A stretch of DNA of 64,000 nucleotides from Psychromonas algarum (GCF_004376845.1 NZ_SNUW01000007.1:1-64000); one strand, 5' to 3'. Shown: positions 18,676 through 29,152, counted from the first letter of the stretch. Notes: generated from the letters alone by a model not told the origin. Translations and numbers: made by a program.

Positions 18676-19176
18676 TTAAAAATGTGACTCTATATTATCT
18701 ATTAAGCCTAAAAGTGCCAAACGAATTGCTTGAGTTCTAACTTCAGAGCGGTCACCAACAAACAAATAACTTTCCGCTTTATGACCACTATGTGCGTTAT
18801 ACCAAGCAATACATACGGTACCGACAGGTTTTTCTTCTGTTCCACCACCAGGGCCAGCAATTCCACTAATTGCAACTGCGATGTCCGCATCAGAATTTTT
18901 TACGGCACCAATTGCCATTGCATTAACTACTTCTTTTGAAACGGCTCCAAATTCAGAAATTAAACTTGGATCTACATCTAGCATCTGACTTTTAGCACCA
19001 TTACTATAAGTGATAAAGCTACGATCAAACCACAGTGAACTTCCAGAAATTTCTGTAATAGCGTATGCTACACCACCACCGGTACAGGATTCAGCGGTTG
19101 TAGCAACTAAGCCAGCATTAGTCAGTTTTTCACCTAATAGTTGTGCCAATTCTTTAACGGTTTTTTCGGTAAACAT
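18676..19176 (-). CDS. pncC: Nicotinamide-nucleotide amidase PncC (CinA C-terminal family)
   Basis: PncC deamidates nicotinamide mononucleotide to nicotinate mononucleotide in the NAD salvage cycle. The 166 residues show the family motifs TAESCTGGGVAYAIT, FITYSNGAK and AVAISGIAGPGGGTEEKPVG. It is the single-domain form, without the N-terminal MoCF-like part of CinA. Position directly before recA is conserved (E. coli ygaD-recA). Confidence 0.95.
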   Translation of the reverse strand: MFTEKTVKELAQLLGEKLTNAGLVATTAESCTGGGVAYAITEISGSSLWFDRSFITYSNGAKSQMLDVDPSLISEFGAVSKEVVNAMAIGAVKNSDADIAVAISGIAGPGGGTEEKPVGTVCIAWYNAHSGHKAESYLFVGDRSEVRTQAIRLALLGLIDNIESHF

Positions 19177-19221
19177 ATTATTTTCCGCCTTTTTTAGAAA
19201 TAGTTATTAAGTGTATTCATT

Positions 19222-21795
19222 ATGAAGCCAAGTGCGCAAGAATTAAAACAACATACTCCTATGATGCAACAATTTTTAACCTTAAAAAGTGAAGTGCCTG
19301 ACACCTTACTCTTTTATCGCATGGGAGACTTCTATGAACTCTTTTTTGATGATGCACGTAAAGCCTCGCAACTATTAGGAATTTCCTTAACTCAACGAGG
19401 AAAAACAGGTGGTAATGCAATTCCTATGGCCGGCGTTCCTTATCATAGTGTAGAAGGTTATTTAGCTAAATTAATTGCACTAGGTGAATCCATTGCAATT
19501 TGTGAGCAAATTGGTGACCCAGCAACGAGTAAAGGCCCTGTTGAACGTAAAATTGTACGAATTATTACCCCAGGTACGATCACCGATGAAGCTCTACTAA
19601 ATGATAAACAAGATAATTTATTATGTTCTGTTTACCAACAAGGTGAAACCTTTGGTATTGCTTCCTTAGACATAGGTAGTGGTCGTTTTATTGTAAATGA
19701 ATTTGATAAAGCAGAGTCTTTACAAGCTGAAATACAACGATTAAATCCAGCTGAATTGTTATACCCAGATAATTTTGAGTACGTTGAATTAATTGAACAT
19801 CTACCAACTATTCGTCGCCGCCCTGAATGGGAGTTTGAGTTAGGGACTTGCAGAAATATACTGACGCAACAACTTGGCACAAAAGATCTCGTTGGCTTTG
19901 GTATTGAAAAAGCACATTTTGCTATTTGTGCAGCTGGTGCGTTATTACAATATTTAAAAGATACGCAACGTACCGCTTTAACGCATATTCAATCCATCAC
20001 CTTAGAACAAAGTACCGATACCGTTATTTTAGATGCGGCAACACGTCGTAACCTTGAACTGACATTTAATCTAGCAGGTGGCACAGACAACACATTAGCG
20101 CAGACACTTGATACCACTGTAACTCCTATGGGGAGTCGCTTATTAAAACGTTGGATCCACCAGCCAATTCGTAATTTAACAATATTAAATTATCGCCAAA
20201 CCATGATCCAAACTTTAATGGATTTGGATTTAACTGACGCATTATCAATTCCATTAAAGCAAATTGGTGATATTGAACGTGTCATTGCTCGCTTAGCATT
20301 ACGCTCAGCACGACCTCGTGACTTAACCCGTTTACGTTGTGCTTTTTCTTTATTGCCTGAATTACAACATTTAATTGCTCAATTACCTTCAGAACTTGTT
20401 GCAACCCTAAGCCAAGAAATGGGGAACTACCCTGAGTTATTATCATTATTAGAAAGCGCTGTCATTGATAATCCACCGGTACTTATTCGAGATGGAGGAG
20501 TAATCAAAGAAGGTTATAACGAAGAATTAGATCATTGGCGCAATTTATCAAAAGGTGCAACCGATTATTTAGAACAGCTAGAAAAAAGAGAGCGAGAAAG
20601 CACAGGTATTAGCACATTAAAAGTTGGCTATAACCGTGTTCATGGATATTTCATTGAGATTAGTCGTAGTCAATCAACTCATGTACCAGATCATTATGTT
20701 CGTCGCCAAACACTGAAAGGTGCTGAGCGTTACATTATCGCCGAATTAAAAGAACACGAAGAAAAAGTATTATCTAGCCAAGGTAAGGCATTAGCGTTAG
20801 AGAAAAAACTCTACGAACAATTAATTGAATTATTATTACCACACCTAAGAAGTTTACAATTTACTGCCAAAGCATTAGCAGAGCTAGACGTATTAAATAC
20901 TTTAACAGAACGCGCATTAACGCTGAATTATGTACGCCCTACTTTGCAACAAGAAAATGGTATTGAAATTGAAGAAGGTCGTCATCCAGTTGTTGAGCAA
21001 GTCAGTAAAACACCTTTTATAGCCAACCCTGTTAACTTGCATAATGATCGTCGAATGTTAATCATTACCGGCCCCAACATGGGTGGTAAATCAACCTATA
21101 TGCGCCAAGTTGCGCTAATGGTACTAATGGCTCATATGGGAAGTTTTATACCTGCACAAAGTGCAAAAATAGGCCCTGTAGATCGCATATTTACACGTAT
21201 TGGTGCATCTGATGATCTAGCAAGTGGACGCTCAACATTTATGGTTGAAATGACTGAAACCGCAAATATTTTGCATAATGCTACAACTAACTCATTAGTT
21301 TTAATGGATGAAATTGGTCGAGGTACTAGTACTTTTGATGGTTTATCATTAGCTTGGGCCTGTGCAGAACAACTTGCTCAAAACATTCAATCTTACACTT
21401 TATTTGCAACGCATTATTTTGAATTAACTCGTTTACCAGAAACTATTCCAGAGTTAGTTAACGTTCACCTAGATGCTGTTGAACATGGTGATAGCATTGC
21501 CTTTTTACACTCATTACAAGAAGGTGCTGCAAACAAAAGCTATGGTTTACAAGTCGCTGCATTAGCGGGTGTACCTAAGTCCGTATTAAATAATGCAAAA
21601 CGTAAGTTACAACAACTAGAAGCATCACAGGATATAACACTTGTACCTGAGAACACAGAGAATCCACAAACCAGTTTAAACTTATCTATCCCAGAACAGC
21701 ATCAAGCTCTAGATTTATTGAAGAACTTAGATCCTGATGAGCTAACACCTAAACAAGCATTAGCAATGCTTTATCAATTAAAAGAACATATATAA
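19222..21795 (+). CDS. mutS: DNA mismatch repair protein MutS
   Basis: MutS recognises base mismatches and starts methyl-directed repair. The 857 residues have the mismatch-wedging F-Y-E motif (F37, E39 in GDFYELFF), the lever and clamp domains, Walker [10 protein letters not shown], Walker [14 protein letters not shown] and the dimerising C-terminal tail. It is divergent from pncC-recA, with 45 bp between start codons, a common arrangement in gammaproteobacteria. A strong terminator follows. Confidence 0.98.
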   Translation: MKPSAQELKQHTPMMQQFLTLKSEVPDTLLFYRMGDFYELFFDDARKASQLLGISLTQRGKTGGNAIPMAGVPYHSVEGYLAKLIALGESIAICEQIGDPATSKGPVERKIVRIITPGTITDEALLNDKQDNLLCSVYQQGETFGIASLDIGSGRFIVNEFDKAESLQAEIQRLNPAELLYPDNFEYVELIEHLPTIRRRPEWEFELGTCRNILTQQLGTKDLVGFGIEKAHFAICAAGALLQYLKDTQRTALTHIQSITLEQSTDTVILDAATRRNLELTFNLAGGTDNTLAQTLDTTVTPMGSRLLKRWIHQPIRNLTILNYRQTMIQTLMDLDLTDALSIPLKQIGDIERVIARLALRSARPRDLTRLRCAFSLLPELQHLIAQLPSELVATLSQEMGNYPELLSLLESAVIDNPPVLIRDGGVIKEGYNEELDHWRNLSKGATDYLEQLEKRERESTGISTLKVGYNRVHGYFIEISRSQSTHVPDHYVRRQTLKGAERYIIAELKEHEEKVLSSQGKALALEKKLYEQLIELLLPHLRSLQFTAKALAELDVLNTLTERALTLNYVRPTLQQENGIEIEEGRHPVVEQVSKTPFIANPVNLHNDRRMLIITGPNMGGKSTYMRQVALMVLMAHMGSFIPAQSAKIGPVDRIFTRIGASDDLASGRSTFMVEMTETANILHNATTNSLVLMDEIGRGTSTFDGLSLAWACAEQLAQNIQSYTLFATHYFELTRLPETIPELVNVHLDAVEHGDSIAFLHSLQEGAANKSYGLQVAALAGVPKSVLNNAKRKLQQLEASQDITLVPENTENPQTSLNLSIPEQHQALDLLKNLDPDELTPKQALAMLYQLKEHI

Positions 21796-21809
21796 ACCAC
21801 AGCATTTTT

Positions 21810-21838
21810 AAGAGGGAATTTATTCCCTCTTATTATTT
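21810..21838 (+). terminator. mutS terminator
   Basis: AAGAGGGAAT and ATTCCCTCTT form a perfect 10-bp stem with a two-base loop, followed by ATTATTT. Confidence 0.85.
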
Positions 21839-21934
21839 ACACGTTATGTATTTCAGCTGTTCAAGCCAAAGTAAACATCAAAAACTCACCTTATAAAACT
21901 ACTTACTCGCTTTATTCCTTCTGTTTTATTTCAA

Positions 21935-21968
21935 CTGAAATAATTCTGTAACAAAACTCTGTTCTAAT
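21935..21968 (+). promoter_or_regulatory. Candidate Pho box and promoter upstream of nptA
   Basis: CTGAAATAATTCTGTAAC (21935-21952) matches 13 of 18 positions of the PhoB consensus CTGTCATAAATCTGTCAT, with the two half-sites 11 bp apart. Ten bases later comes a -10-like TCTAAT (21963-21968), which is the usual Pho-box-to--10 distance. The downstream gene is a Na/phosphate cotransporter, so PhoB control makes sense. Confidence 0.55.
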
Positions 21969-22019
21969 CCCCCTCATAAAATTTAGATACAAAACAGCTT
22001 CAATCAATAGGCTTATAAA

Positions 22020-23159
22020 ATGAATAACCAAGATAACACCACAACATTAAATAAACTTTTTAACTGGTCTGCAGTCGTCTTTTTAGTATATTGCATGTTA
22101 GTTGCCGTCAGCAGTGTCAGTGGTGGCTTTAAAATATTCTCAGGTGGTTCAGCAGGTGCAGAGCAAATATTTCAATTTGCAAGCAACCCATTAATAGCAT
22201 TAATTCTAGGTATTTTAGCAACCGCATTAGTGCAGTCTTCTTCAACTGTTACAGCTGTCACCGTAGGTTTAGTTGCAGGTGGTTTACCTGTATCAATTGC
22301 CATTCCAATTATCATGGGGGCAAATGTTGGTACAACCATTACTAACTCTATTGTATCAATTGGGCATGTACGTAATAACGAAGACTTTAAACGTGCTTTC
22401 AGTGCGGCCACTGTGCATGATTTCTTTAACTTAATTGCAGTTATTATCTTCTTACCACTTGAGTTAATGTTCCATTTATTAGAAAAAATATCAGCTGCAA
22501 CTTCTCATCTATTAATTGGTAGTGCAGATATGTCCATGAAAGGTTTTAACTTTATGAAACCTTTAACAAAACCAGGTGTAGACTTAATTTCAGACATGGC
22601 TTCAATAATACCAGGGAAAATGGCAGGAATTGCAATGGTTGTCGCTGGTATTGCTCTTATCTTATTCTCTGTTGCTTTTTTAGGAAAAGTACTGAAAAAA
22701 GTATTAGTAGGCAAAGCAAAAAATATCCTTCATAACGCAATTGGTAAAGGCCCTGTTGCAGGTATTAGCTCAGGCGCATTAGTGACTGTGATGGTGCAAT
22801 CATCATCAACGACAACAAGTTTAATGATCCCATTAGCGGGCAGTGGCATGTTTACTACTCGTCAAATATACCCATTCACGCTTGGTGCTAATATTGGTAC
22901 AACAATTACTGCATTGTTAGCAGCAACTGCTATTTCAGGAACAATGGCTGAAGCTGCATTAACGATTGCTTTAGTACACTTCTACTTCAATGCCCTTTCA
23001 GTATTAGTTATTTACGGAACACCATTCTTACGTGACTTACCAATCAAGGGAGCAGAACGACTAGCTGAAGTGGGCACTAAAAATAAACTACTCGCTTTAG
23101 GATATGTTATTGGTGCTTTCTTTGTCTTACCTGGATTAATCTTAGTGGGCGTGCGTTAA
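22020..23159 (+). CDS. nptA: Sodium-dependent phosphate cotransporter (NptA/SLC34 type)
   Basis: The 379-residue inner-membrane protein contains two inverted repeats, each with the QSSS signature: LVQSSSTVTAVTVGLVAGG near the N terminus and VQSSSTTTSLMIPLAGSG in the second half. GANVGTTITN and GANIGTTITA follow each repeat. This is the Na/Pi cotransporter family of Vibrio cholerae NptA, importing inorganic phosphate with sodium. It has no PhoU-like tail, unlike YjbB. It appears monocistronic, between its own promoter and a terminator. Confidence 0.93.
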   Translation: MNNQDNTTTLNKLFNWSAVVFLVYCMLVAVSSVSGGFKIFSGGSAGAEQIFQFASNPLIALILGILATALVQSSSTVTAVTVGLVAGGLPVSIAIPIIMGANVGTTITNSIVSIGHVRNNEDFKRAFSAATVHDFFNLIAVIIFLPLELMFHLLEKISAATSHLLIGSADMSMKGFNFMKPLTKPGVDLISDMASIIPGKMAGIAMVVAGIALILFSVAFLGKVLKKVLVGKAKNILHNAIGKGPVAGISSGALVTVMVQSSSTTTSLMIPLAGSGMFTTRQIYPFTLGANIGTTITALLAATAISGTMAEAALTIALVHFYFNALSVLVIYGTPFLRDLPIKGAERLAEVGTKNKLLALGYVIGAFFVLPGLILVGVR

Positions 23160-23198
23160 GCCATTATTTAACAAAATTTAAAATCTGCATGTAATTAT

Positions 23199-23227
23199 AA
23201 AGCGACTCTTTGGAGTCGCTTTTTTTA
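23199..23227 (+). terminator. nptA terminator
   Basis: AAAGCGACTC and GAGTCGCTTT form a perfect stem with a TTTG loop and a T run. The fis terminator uses almost the same sequence. Confidence 0.93.
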
Positions 23228-23341
23228 TATAAATAAAAATTCAGCAGCTTAATAGCATTTCAGCTTAACCAATAATTAACCCCGCTATTGTTATTTTATT
23301 TACCTAATATAAAGTATTAAAAATAATCAATAGAGGTGAGC

Positions 23342-24040
23342 ATGGATACAGATAAATTACAGTTATTATTAGTAGAAGATGATATCGATTTAGCCACTGC
23401 AATCATTGATTATTTTGAGCTTGATAAAATTAACTGTGATCATGCATCAAATGGTTTATCCGGCTTCAACTTGATCCAATCCAATCATTATGATGTGGTT
23501 ATTTTAGATTTAAATATGCCTAAAATGAGCGGTCTAGAAGTGTGTGAAAAACTACGATCACAAGGTATTGATGTCCCTATTTTAATGCTTACCGCAAAAG
23601 ATACACTTGATGATAAATTAGAAGGTTTTTCAAAAGGAGCGGATGACTACTTAGTTAAACCCTTTGCCATGGAAGAGTTGATTGTTCGAGTGCAAGTCTT
23701 ATCACGTCGACGTAGTGGGCAAATGCAAAAATTAGCAATATGCGGTCTTGAATTAGATACAAAACAGCAAACGATTGCCCGCAACACCATGCCTCTAAAG
23801 TTATCCCCTATCAATTTCAAAATTTTAGAAACACTTATGTTAGCTAGCCCGGAGCCAGTAAGCAGAGATAAATTAATACAAAGTGTTTGGGGGAATGATC
23901 AACCAGATAGTAACAGTCTCAAAGTACATATGTTTAATTTAAGAAAAATCATCGATGGAGAGATAAATGATAAGAATAAAAAACTCATCCATACTATTGT
24001 CGGCTATGGTTTTGCATTAAAAGGTGAGTCTACCCCATGA
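23342..24040 (+). CDS. OmpR/PhoB-family response regulator
   Basis: The receiver domain (about 1-120) keeps the acidic pair EDD, the phosphorylation site in VVILDLNMP, the threonine in LTAKD and the lysine in LVKPF. A winged-helix DNA-binding domain follows (about 130-230). ATG 23342 is preferred over GTG 23336 because AGAGG sits five bases upstream. The stop overlaps the kinase start by four bases (ATGA), so the two form a two-component operon. The signal is unknown; it lies next to nptA but does not look like PhoB. Confidence 0.92.
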   Translation: MDTDKLQLLLVEDDIDLATAIIDYFELDKINCDHASNGLSGFNLIQSNHYDVVILDLNMPKMSGLEVCEKLRSQGIDVPILMLTAKDTLDDKLEGFSKGADDYLVKPFAMEELIVRVQVLSRRRSGQMQKLAICGLELDTKQQTIARNTMPLKLSPINFKILETLMLASPEPVSRDKLIQSVWGNDQPDSNSLKVHMFNLRKIIDGEINDKNKKLIHTIVGYGFALKGESTP

Positions 24041-25308
24041 AAATAAAACCCAGTTTAAAGCTCTATTTTCTCGCCATGACCATTATGGCAGGCATCGCTA
24101 CTATCTCTATTATGTCAGTGGTTAGCTTCAAATATTTTTTAGACGGTATTGATTTCTATATGCTTAACACAATGCGTTCACAAGCATATAAACAACCAGT
24201 GAATGATGCTGAACCTGTGATGATTAATGATTTTGTCATTGCTAACCGCTGGCAAGATCTACCAGATCCAATTAAAAATCACCTTAATCAAACAGACTTA
24301 GTAGAAGGAGAATTACTTAAACATATTGTTGGTAATCCTCCATTTTCTCGTCCTGAAGCAGGATACTTTGCACTTAAGCTAAATTACGATGGTCAAACTC
24401 GTTATGTATCCTCAATGTTTTCAAAAGCTGAAGAAAGGATACCCATAGAAAATAATCCTTCGCAGTTTTTATACCTTATATTTATTGCACTTGTTGTTAT
24501 GCTCCTATTTTCCTTAGTCCCTTATTTTATTTTACGAAAGGTCACCACTCCCGTTGAAAAATTAATGAGTTGGACTAAAAAATTAAATAGAAAAGAGTTA
24601 GTACAAACTACACCAGACTTTCATTATAGTGAATTCAATAAGTTAGCAGCCATTGTGCAATCAAGTCTAGTATCTGTACAAGAAAGTTTAGATAGAGAGC
24701 AACAGTTTTTAGGTTATGCAAGTCATGAATTACGGACCCCCATTGCCGTCACTCGTACTAATACCGAATTATTACGCAAAATGATCTCAAAAAATATTAG
24801 CCCTGAAAAACAACTTCAAGTTTTAGATAGAATAGAAAGGGCTAGTGTTACCATGACAGATCTTACTGAAACCTTATTATGGTTGAATCGTCAGTCGGAT
24901 AAATCTATTCCTTCAAAATCAATAGAAATTGGTTTATTAACCAATCAACTATTAGAAGAGTTAGCTTATTTACTAACTGGAAAAGATGTTGAGGTTTCCA
25001 TAATAACGGATCAAAGTAGCCATATTTTACCGCAAGCATTGTGTCGCATTGTGATCACTAATTTAATTAGAAATGCCTTACAGCACACGGCAGAAGGTAG
25101 TGTCACAATCAAACAAAATAAGACAAACCTTATTATTAGCAACAAAAATGTTAAAGGTGAGAATAACCAAGATGAATTAGGATTTGGTTTAGGGCTGGAA
25201 TTAACTAAACGACTGGTACAGCATTATGGTTGGAAATATAAAAATATAGCGACTGATAATGGCCATTATGTGGAGATTGATTTTAATATCGATTCTGAAT
25301 CGAGTTAA
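24037..25308 (+). CDS. Sensor histidine kinase, partner of the preceding regulator
   Basis: The 423 residues have two transmembrane helices (about 10-35 and 145-167) flanking a periplasmic domain, then a HAMP-like linker, a dimerisation domain with phospho-acceptor SHELRTPI, and an ATPase domain with N box (NLIRNALQH) and G box (GFGLGLELTK). The periplasmic part (about 36-144) is short and shows no family I recognise, so the stimulus cannot be named. A long inverted repeat covers the stop codon. Confidence 0.92.
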   Translation: MKIKPSLKLYFLAMTIMAGIATISIMSVVSFKYFLDGIDFYMLNTMRSQAYKQPVNDAEPVMINDFVIANRWQDLPDPIKNHLNQTDLVEGELLKHIVGNPPFSRPEAGYFALKLNYDGQTRYVSSMFSKAEERIPIENNPSQFLYLIFIALVVMLLFSLVPYFILRKVTTPVEKLMSWTKKLNRKELVQTTPDFHYSEFNKLAAIVQSSLVSVQESLDREQQFLGYASHELRTPIAVTRTNTELLRKMISKNISPEKQLQVLDRIERASVTMTDLTETLLWLNRQSDKSIPSKSIEIGLLTNQLLEELAYLLTGKDVEVSIITDQSSHILPQALCRIVITNLIRNALQHTAEGSVTIKQNKTNLIISNKNVKGENNQDELGFGLGLELTKRLVQHYGWKYKNIATDNGHYVEIDFNIDSESS

Positions 25309-25340
25309 TGCTAAAAGCGACTGCTTTAAATTAACTCGAT
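25299..25340. terminator. Hairpin across the kinase stop codon (convergent genes)
   Basis: ATCGAGTTAAT and ATTAACTCGAT form a perfect 11-bp stem, with a second imperfect stem (TAAAAGC/GCTTTAA) inside. It has no strong T tail but sits between convergent genes and may end or stabilise both transcripts. Confidence 0.5.
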
Positions 25341-25396
25341 TACTATCCTAGACTACATTTTCAGAGCTTTAGTTAACCGAAAATTTTCAATCTAAA

Positions 25397-25975
25397 TTAG
25401 TCATTCACCAGAGGTGTTAAATTCGCAGGGCGATAGAAGACAGATTTAAGTACTTTACCCTGACGTACTAATTTACCCTCTAATTGCACATCTTCAGCAC
25501 ACTTGGCAATGATAAATTCACCTTTAATACTGTCCACTAATTTTACGCCTTGTTTAGCATAAAAAGCTTTTGTTTCAGCATATTCACTTGGGTTACGGCA
25601 CACTTTACTCATATTACTTGAATGTACTTCATCCCAACATGGTAGAAAATCAATTGCACGTTGTTTGGCTACATTTAAAAATAGGTCAATCAGATAACTG
25701 ATAGCCAGATTATCAGTAACTTTACTATCTCCTAAATGAACTAAACGGCCCATTAATACATAAATACTATCTACAATGGCATCTGCTTGCTCCACTTTAC
25801 AAGGTGCTTCAGCTAATTCTGTTAGCTCTTCAATAATTAATGAAGTATGTAGAGCGTCTGCTTTTTCATCTAAACTTTCAGGGGATGAACAAGGTAAATC
25901 AAAGGTTTCTCTGAACTGTGTAATATCACGATATAATTTTTGATACATAGTAGGCGTTAATTGAGTTAATTTCAT
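25397..25975 (-). CDS. MazG/PRA-PH-like NTP pyrophosphohydrolase-family protein
   Basis: The 192 residues show an all-alpha NTP-PPase pattern: EELTELAEA (about 49-57) and a second acidic helix QADAIVDSIYVLMG. These match the EExxE...D metal-binding motif of MazG and phosphoribosyl-ATP pyrophosphohydrolase-like proteins. Such enzymes clean up non-canonical nucleotides or act in nucleotide metabolism. The C-terminal extension (about 120-192) is not one I recognise. The gene is 35 bp downstream of guanine deaminase on the same strand, which suggests a purine-related role. Confidence 0.72.
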   Translation of the reverse strand: MKLTQLTPTMYQKLYRDITQFRETFDLPCSSPESLDEKADALHTSLIIEELTELAEAPCKVEQADAIVDSIYVLMGRLVHLGDSKVTDNLAISYLIDLFLNVAKQRAIDFLPCWDEVHSSNMSKVCRNPSEYAETKAFYAKQGVKLVDSIKGEFIIAKCAEDVQLEGKLVRQGKVLKSVFYRPANLTPLVND

Positions 25976-26010
25976 GCTTTTTCCTATCTTTAAATAACCA
26001 AGAGATATTA

Positions 26011-27360
26011 TCAGAAATCACTCTTTTTACCGCTGTATTTATTTGCACTATAAACTAACTTTCCTGTGATATAGGTTTCAGCAATATTACGATCATCCGC
26101 TAACATCATTAATGCAAATAATTTATCTTCAAGTGTTGTTGAAGATTGTTGACGTAATTTTTGAAGGTCCGTTGCAGCCCAATTTAATACAACAAAATCA
26201 GCTTCTTTTCCTACCTCAAAATTACCTACTTGATCATCGAGACTAAGTGATTTAGCACTGCCTAATGTGGCTAAATATAAACCTTTAAAAACTGATAATT
26301 TTTGCCCTTGTAATTGCATAATTTTATAGGCTTCATTTAATGAGGTAAATTGAGAGAAACTAGTGCCCGCTCCTACGTCAGTACCTAAGCCCACTCTAAT
26401 ATTATTTTTTTCTGCTTTATCTAAATCAAATAACCCGCTGCCTAGAAACAAATTAGAAGTAGGACAAAATGAAATAACTGAATTGCTGCTAGAAAATGCC
26501 AGCCACTCTTTATCCGTGAGGTGTAAACAATGAGCAAATATTGATTTATGCCCAGTTAACCCATGATGTGCATAAACATCAAAATACCCTTCTCGCTCTG
26601 GAAACAAAGATTTAACCCATTCAATTTCATTCTTATTTTCAGATAAATGCGTATGCACATAAACATCAGGATATTCTGATTTTAATTTTCCCGCTGCCTG
26701 TAATTGCAAAGGAGAAGAAGTAGGAGCAAATCGCGGGGTAATGGCATACTGTAAACGCCCTTTATTATGCCACTTTTCAATGAGAGCTTTAGATTCATCA
26801 TAGCTTGATTGGGCAGTATCTAATAAGTAGTCAGGCGCATTTCTATCCATCATCACTTTACCTGCAATTAATCGCATATCTATTTTTTGTGCTTCTTCAA
26901 AAAGCGCATCAATAGACTCGGAATGAACAGTTCCAAAAACTAATGCACTCGTTGTGCCGTTCTTTAATAGTTCATTAATAAAGAACTTAGCTATTTTTTG
27001 TGCATACTCTTTATTTGAAAACTGTTTTTCCGTTAGAAAAGTATAATTTTCTAACCATTCTAATAGCTGATCACCATAAGCTGCGATCATTTGAGTTTGT
27101 GGGTAATGGACATGAGTATCAATAAAACCGGGAATAATTAACTTACCTCGTTTATCTTCAATATTGCTGTATAACTCCGCCTCTTCTTCAGTAAATAATG
27201 TTAATGATTGAACTTTACCTTCATTAACAATCATCAAACCATCTAAGATAAATTGATAAGCCCGATCAACTTGCTCAACCTTTGCAGGATCTTCAATAAA
27301 ATGTAAAAAACTAGCTCTAATAGCAACTATGTTAGTGCTAGCTGGTAACTGTTGTTCCAT
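26011..27360 (-). CDS. guaD: Guanine deaminase
   Basis: GuaD converts guanine to xanthine and ammonia. The 449 residues belong to the amidohydrolase superfamily: the metal-binding DTHVHYPQ, YVHTHLSEN, the later HCLHL histidine, and the catalytic aspartate in GLGTDVGAGTSFS. ATG 27360 has GGAG seven bases upstream on its strand; the TTG further upstream would add four residues. It is the only purine-catabolism gene here apart from the MazG-like neighbour. Confidence 0.93.
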   Translation of the reverse strand: MEQQLPASTNIVAIRASFLHFIEDPAKVEQVDRAYQFILDGLMIVNEGKVQSLTLFTEEEAELYSNIEDKRGKLIIPGFIDTHVHYPQTQMIAAYGDQLLEWLENYTFLTEKQFSNKEYAQKIAKFFINELLKNGTTSALVFGTVHSESIDALFEEAQKIDMRLIAGKVMMDRNAPDYLLDTAQSSYDESKALIEKWHNKGRLQYAITPRFAPTSSPLQLQAAGKLKSEYPDVYVHTHLSENKNEIEWVKSLFPEREGYFDVYAHHGLTGHKSIFAHCLHLTDKEWLAFSSSNSVISFCPTSNLFLGSGLFDLDKAEKNNIRVGLGTDVGAGTSFSQFTSLNEAYKIMQLQGQKLSVFKGLYLATLGSAKSLSLDDQVGNFEVGKEADFVVLNWAATDLQKLRQQSSTTLEDKLFALMMLADDRNIAETYITGKLVYSANKYSGKKSDF

Positions 27361-27672
27361 AAAAAACTCCAAGCGTTAAATTGAATAGGCTCACAACGCG
27401 AATTTTTGACTCATGCCAACTAACCTTTTGTTTTAGAACTAATAATTGATATTAAGCATATTCATACTGTGGCAATAACACTAATATAATGTGCAATAAT
27501 AAATACGCCTGAAATAATCATAGTGTAAATAATAAAACTTGAACGTCAGCAAAATTGTTTACATAGAATTAAATAAAAATAAGTACCGCTAAATGCTATA
27601 TTTTTTATAATACAAACTCATTACAAGCTGTTTTAATCGGGATATACTGCTGTTTAATCAAGGAGATATTAA
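27361..27672. other. Intergenic gap between divergent guaD and the 486-residue gene
   Basis: This 312-bp AT-rich stretch must hold promoters for both divergent genes. Apart from TATAAT-like patches near 27609 (TTTTTTATAAT) and the AAGGAG ribosome site at 27660, I see no gene, RNA or clear operator. Confidence 0.5.
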
Positions 27673-29133
27673 TTGCCAAAGTTCACTCTTAAACAAGAAG
27701 ATAAATTATCAATTAAATTAACTCATCATATGAAAATGAGAGAATTCAGACGGATTGATTTATATTTTTCGTTACCAAAAGAGATGGGAATTAATAAAGA
27801 TACACTATCTGAAGTTGATTATTTTAATGCAGGTATAAAAGGTCGTAGAGCCTATTATACCAAAGGCCTGCATTTACCCTTATTGCATCGTCGTTTTGCA
27901 AGTCGTATGAAACGTTCTCTTGCTGAATATAGAACCAACCTAAATCTTTTTGCTTATCAATATATTACGGCACTAGATACTGATGCGAATGAAGTATTAG
28001 CGATTGATGATAGTGAAGGACTAGGTGATTTCTATCATGCTATGGTTGAATTAACGGAGCACTGTTTAGATATTCTAAAAAAGCACCGTAGCCACCAACC
28101 TACTCGTGCGAAACTAATTCCCATTTATGAAAATGTAGATAATTATCTTTCTTGGTATACCGAGCAAACTATTATGCTCATGTTATCTAAAAAACCCCGT
28201 CATTCTGAATTTTCAGAAACACGTTTAGCTTTACTCACCATCTGTGACGAAGAAAGCCAATACCGTAAAAAAAATGCTTATAACTCGGAAGCAACTTTAA
28301 AAGACGCAAATCGAATAGCTAATAAAATGCGCTTATTACGACGCTTAATTGAATACAGTGTCATTTTCAAAAGCAAAACTGTCGTATTAGGTAATATCAC
28401 ACGTAAATTTGTTACCGGCATTGCAACGGCTTTATTAATGAGTGTTGTGCTAATTCTAATTATTAAAACGCAAGGTGCCTTTAGCCAATTAACAGCTTTG
28501 ATGATTTTCTTATTAGCGATCATTTATGGCGCACGCGAAGTGTTTAAAGATGATTTTAAAAATATCTTATGGCGCTGGATACGAACCGGTAAACCTAAAT
28601 GGTCTCGCACTTTATTAGACTCCACCAATAAACATGAAATAGCAAAGCAAAAAGTTTGGTTAGATTACAGTAAAAGTAAAAAACTACCTCAACAAAGTAA
28701 GGACTTACTCGCAGAGCGCCATACACAGAATAAACAAAGTGCAGAGTTATTACATTTCCGTATTGAAACGAGAGTAAGCAAAAGTGGCTTTCAACCTGGT
28801 TACGACACAATGGAAGAAAATATCGTATTTAATTTACGTCCATTAACTCGTTATGTTGAAGGTGGCACTGGAAAAGTATTTGAACGTTTAGATAGCACCA
28901 CTAACAGGGAAAAAATTCAAAGTACTTCTATTGAACGACGTTATCAAATCAATATTATTGTCGCCCTTGATCAAGGAGAATATCTGGCGCAATTTGAACG
29001 TTATAAAATAACCTTAAATCGTTCCGGTATCATTGATATTGTCAAAGCGGGAGAAGCAAAAATTAAAGATAAAGCAGATCAAAAGTATCAATCTAAACTA
29101 CATGCTCTGCTACATATCAAAAAACGCTTATAA
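27673..29133 (+). CDS. Unrecognised protein with a central pair of membrane helices
   Basis: The 486-residue protein starts with TTG, seven bases after a consensus AAGGAG, and no ATG is better placed. Residues 1-240 are charged and largely helical with no motif I know. Two adjacent hydrophobic helices lie near 248-290 (TGIATALLMSVVLILII and LTALMIFLLAIIYGA). A basic and beta-rich C-terminal part follows (about 300-486). The layout suggests an inner-membrane protein with two cytoplasmic domains. I do not recognise the family and name no function. It converges on the metal-transport genes. Confidence 0.85.
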   Translation: MPKFTLKQEDKLSIKLTHHMKMREFRRIDLYFSLPKEMGINKDTLSEVDYFNAGIKGRRAYYTKGLHLPLLHRRFASRMKRSLAEYRTNLNLFAYQYITALDTDANEVLAIDDSEGLGDFYHAMVELTEHCLDILKKHRSHQPTRAKLIPIYENVDNYLSWYTEQTIMLMLSKKPRHSEFSETRLALLTICDEESQYRKKNAYNSEATLKDANRIANKMRLLRRLIEYSVIFKSKTVVLGNITRKFVTGIATALLMSVVLILIIKTQGAFSQLTALMIFLLAIIYGAREVFKDDFKNILWRWIRTGKPKWSRTLLDSTNKHEIAKQKVWLDYSKSKKLPQQSKDLLAERHTQNKQSAELLHFRIETRVSKSGFQPGYDTMEENIVFNLRPLTRYVEGGTGKVFERLDSTTNREKIQSTSIERRYQINIIVALDQGEYLAQFERYKITLNRSGIIDIVKAGEAKIKDKADQKYQSKLHALLHIKKRL

Positions 29134-29152
29134 GGGCGATAAACTTGCCCTT
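29132..29152. terminator. Short hairpin between convergent stop codons
   Basis: AAGGGC and GCCCTT pair across the 18-bp gap between the two stops. It is followed by TTTAAAA on the plus strand. Confidence 0.5.

Noticed and set aside
23342-25308. Calling the two-component pair PhoB-PhoR because it follows nptA
   Set aside because: The kinase has a sizeable periplasmic domain and no PAS domain, unlike PhoR, and it has its own terminator-separated unit.
27361-27672. Purine riboswitch in front of guaD
   Set aside because: I found none of the conserved three-way-junction sequence, and no terminator or anti-terminator pair on the minus strand.
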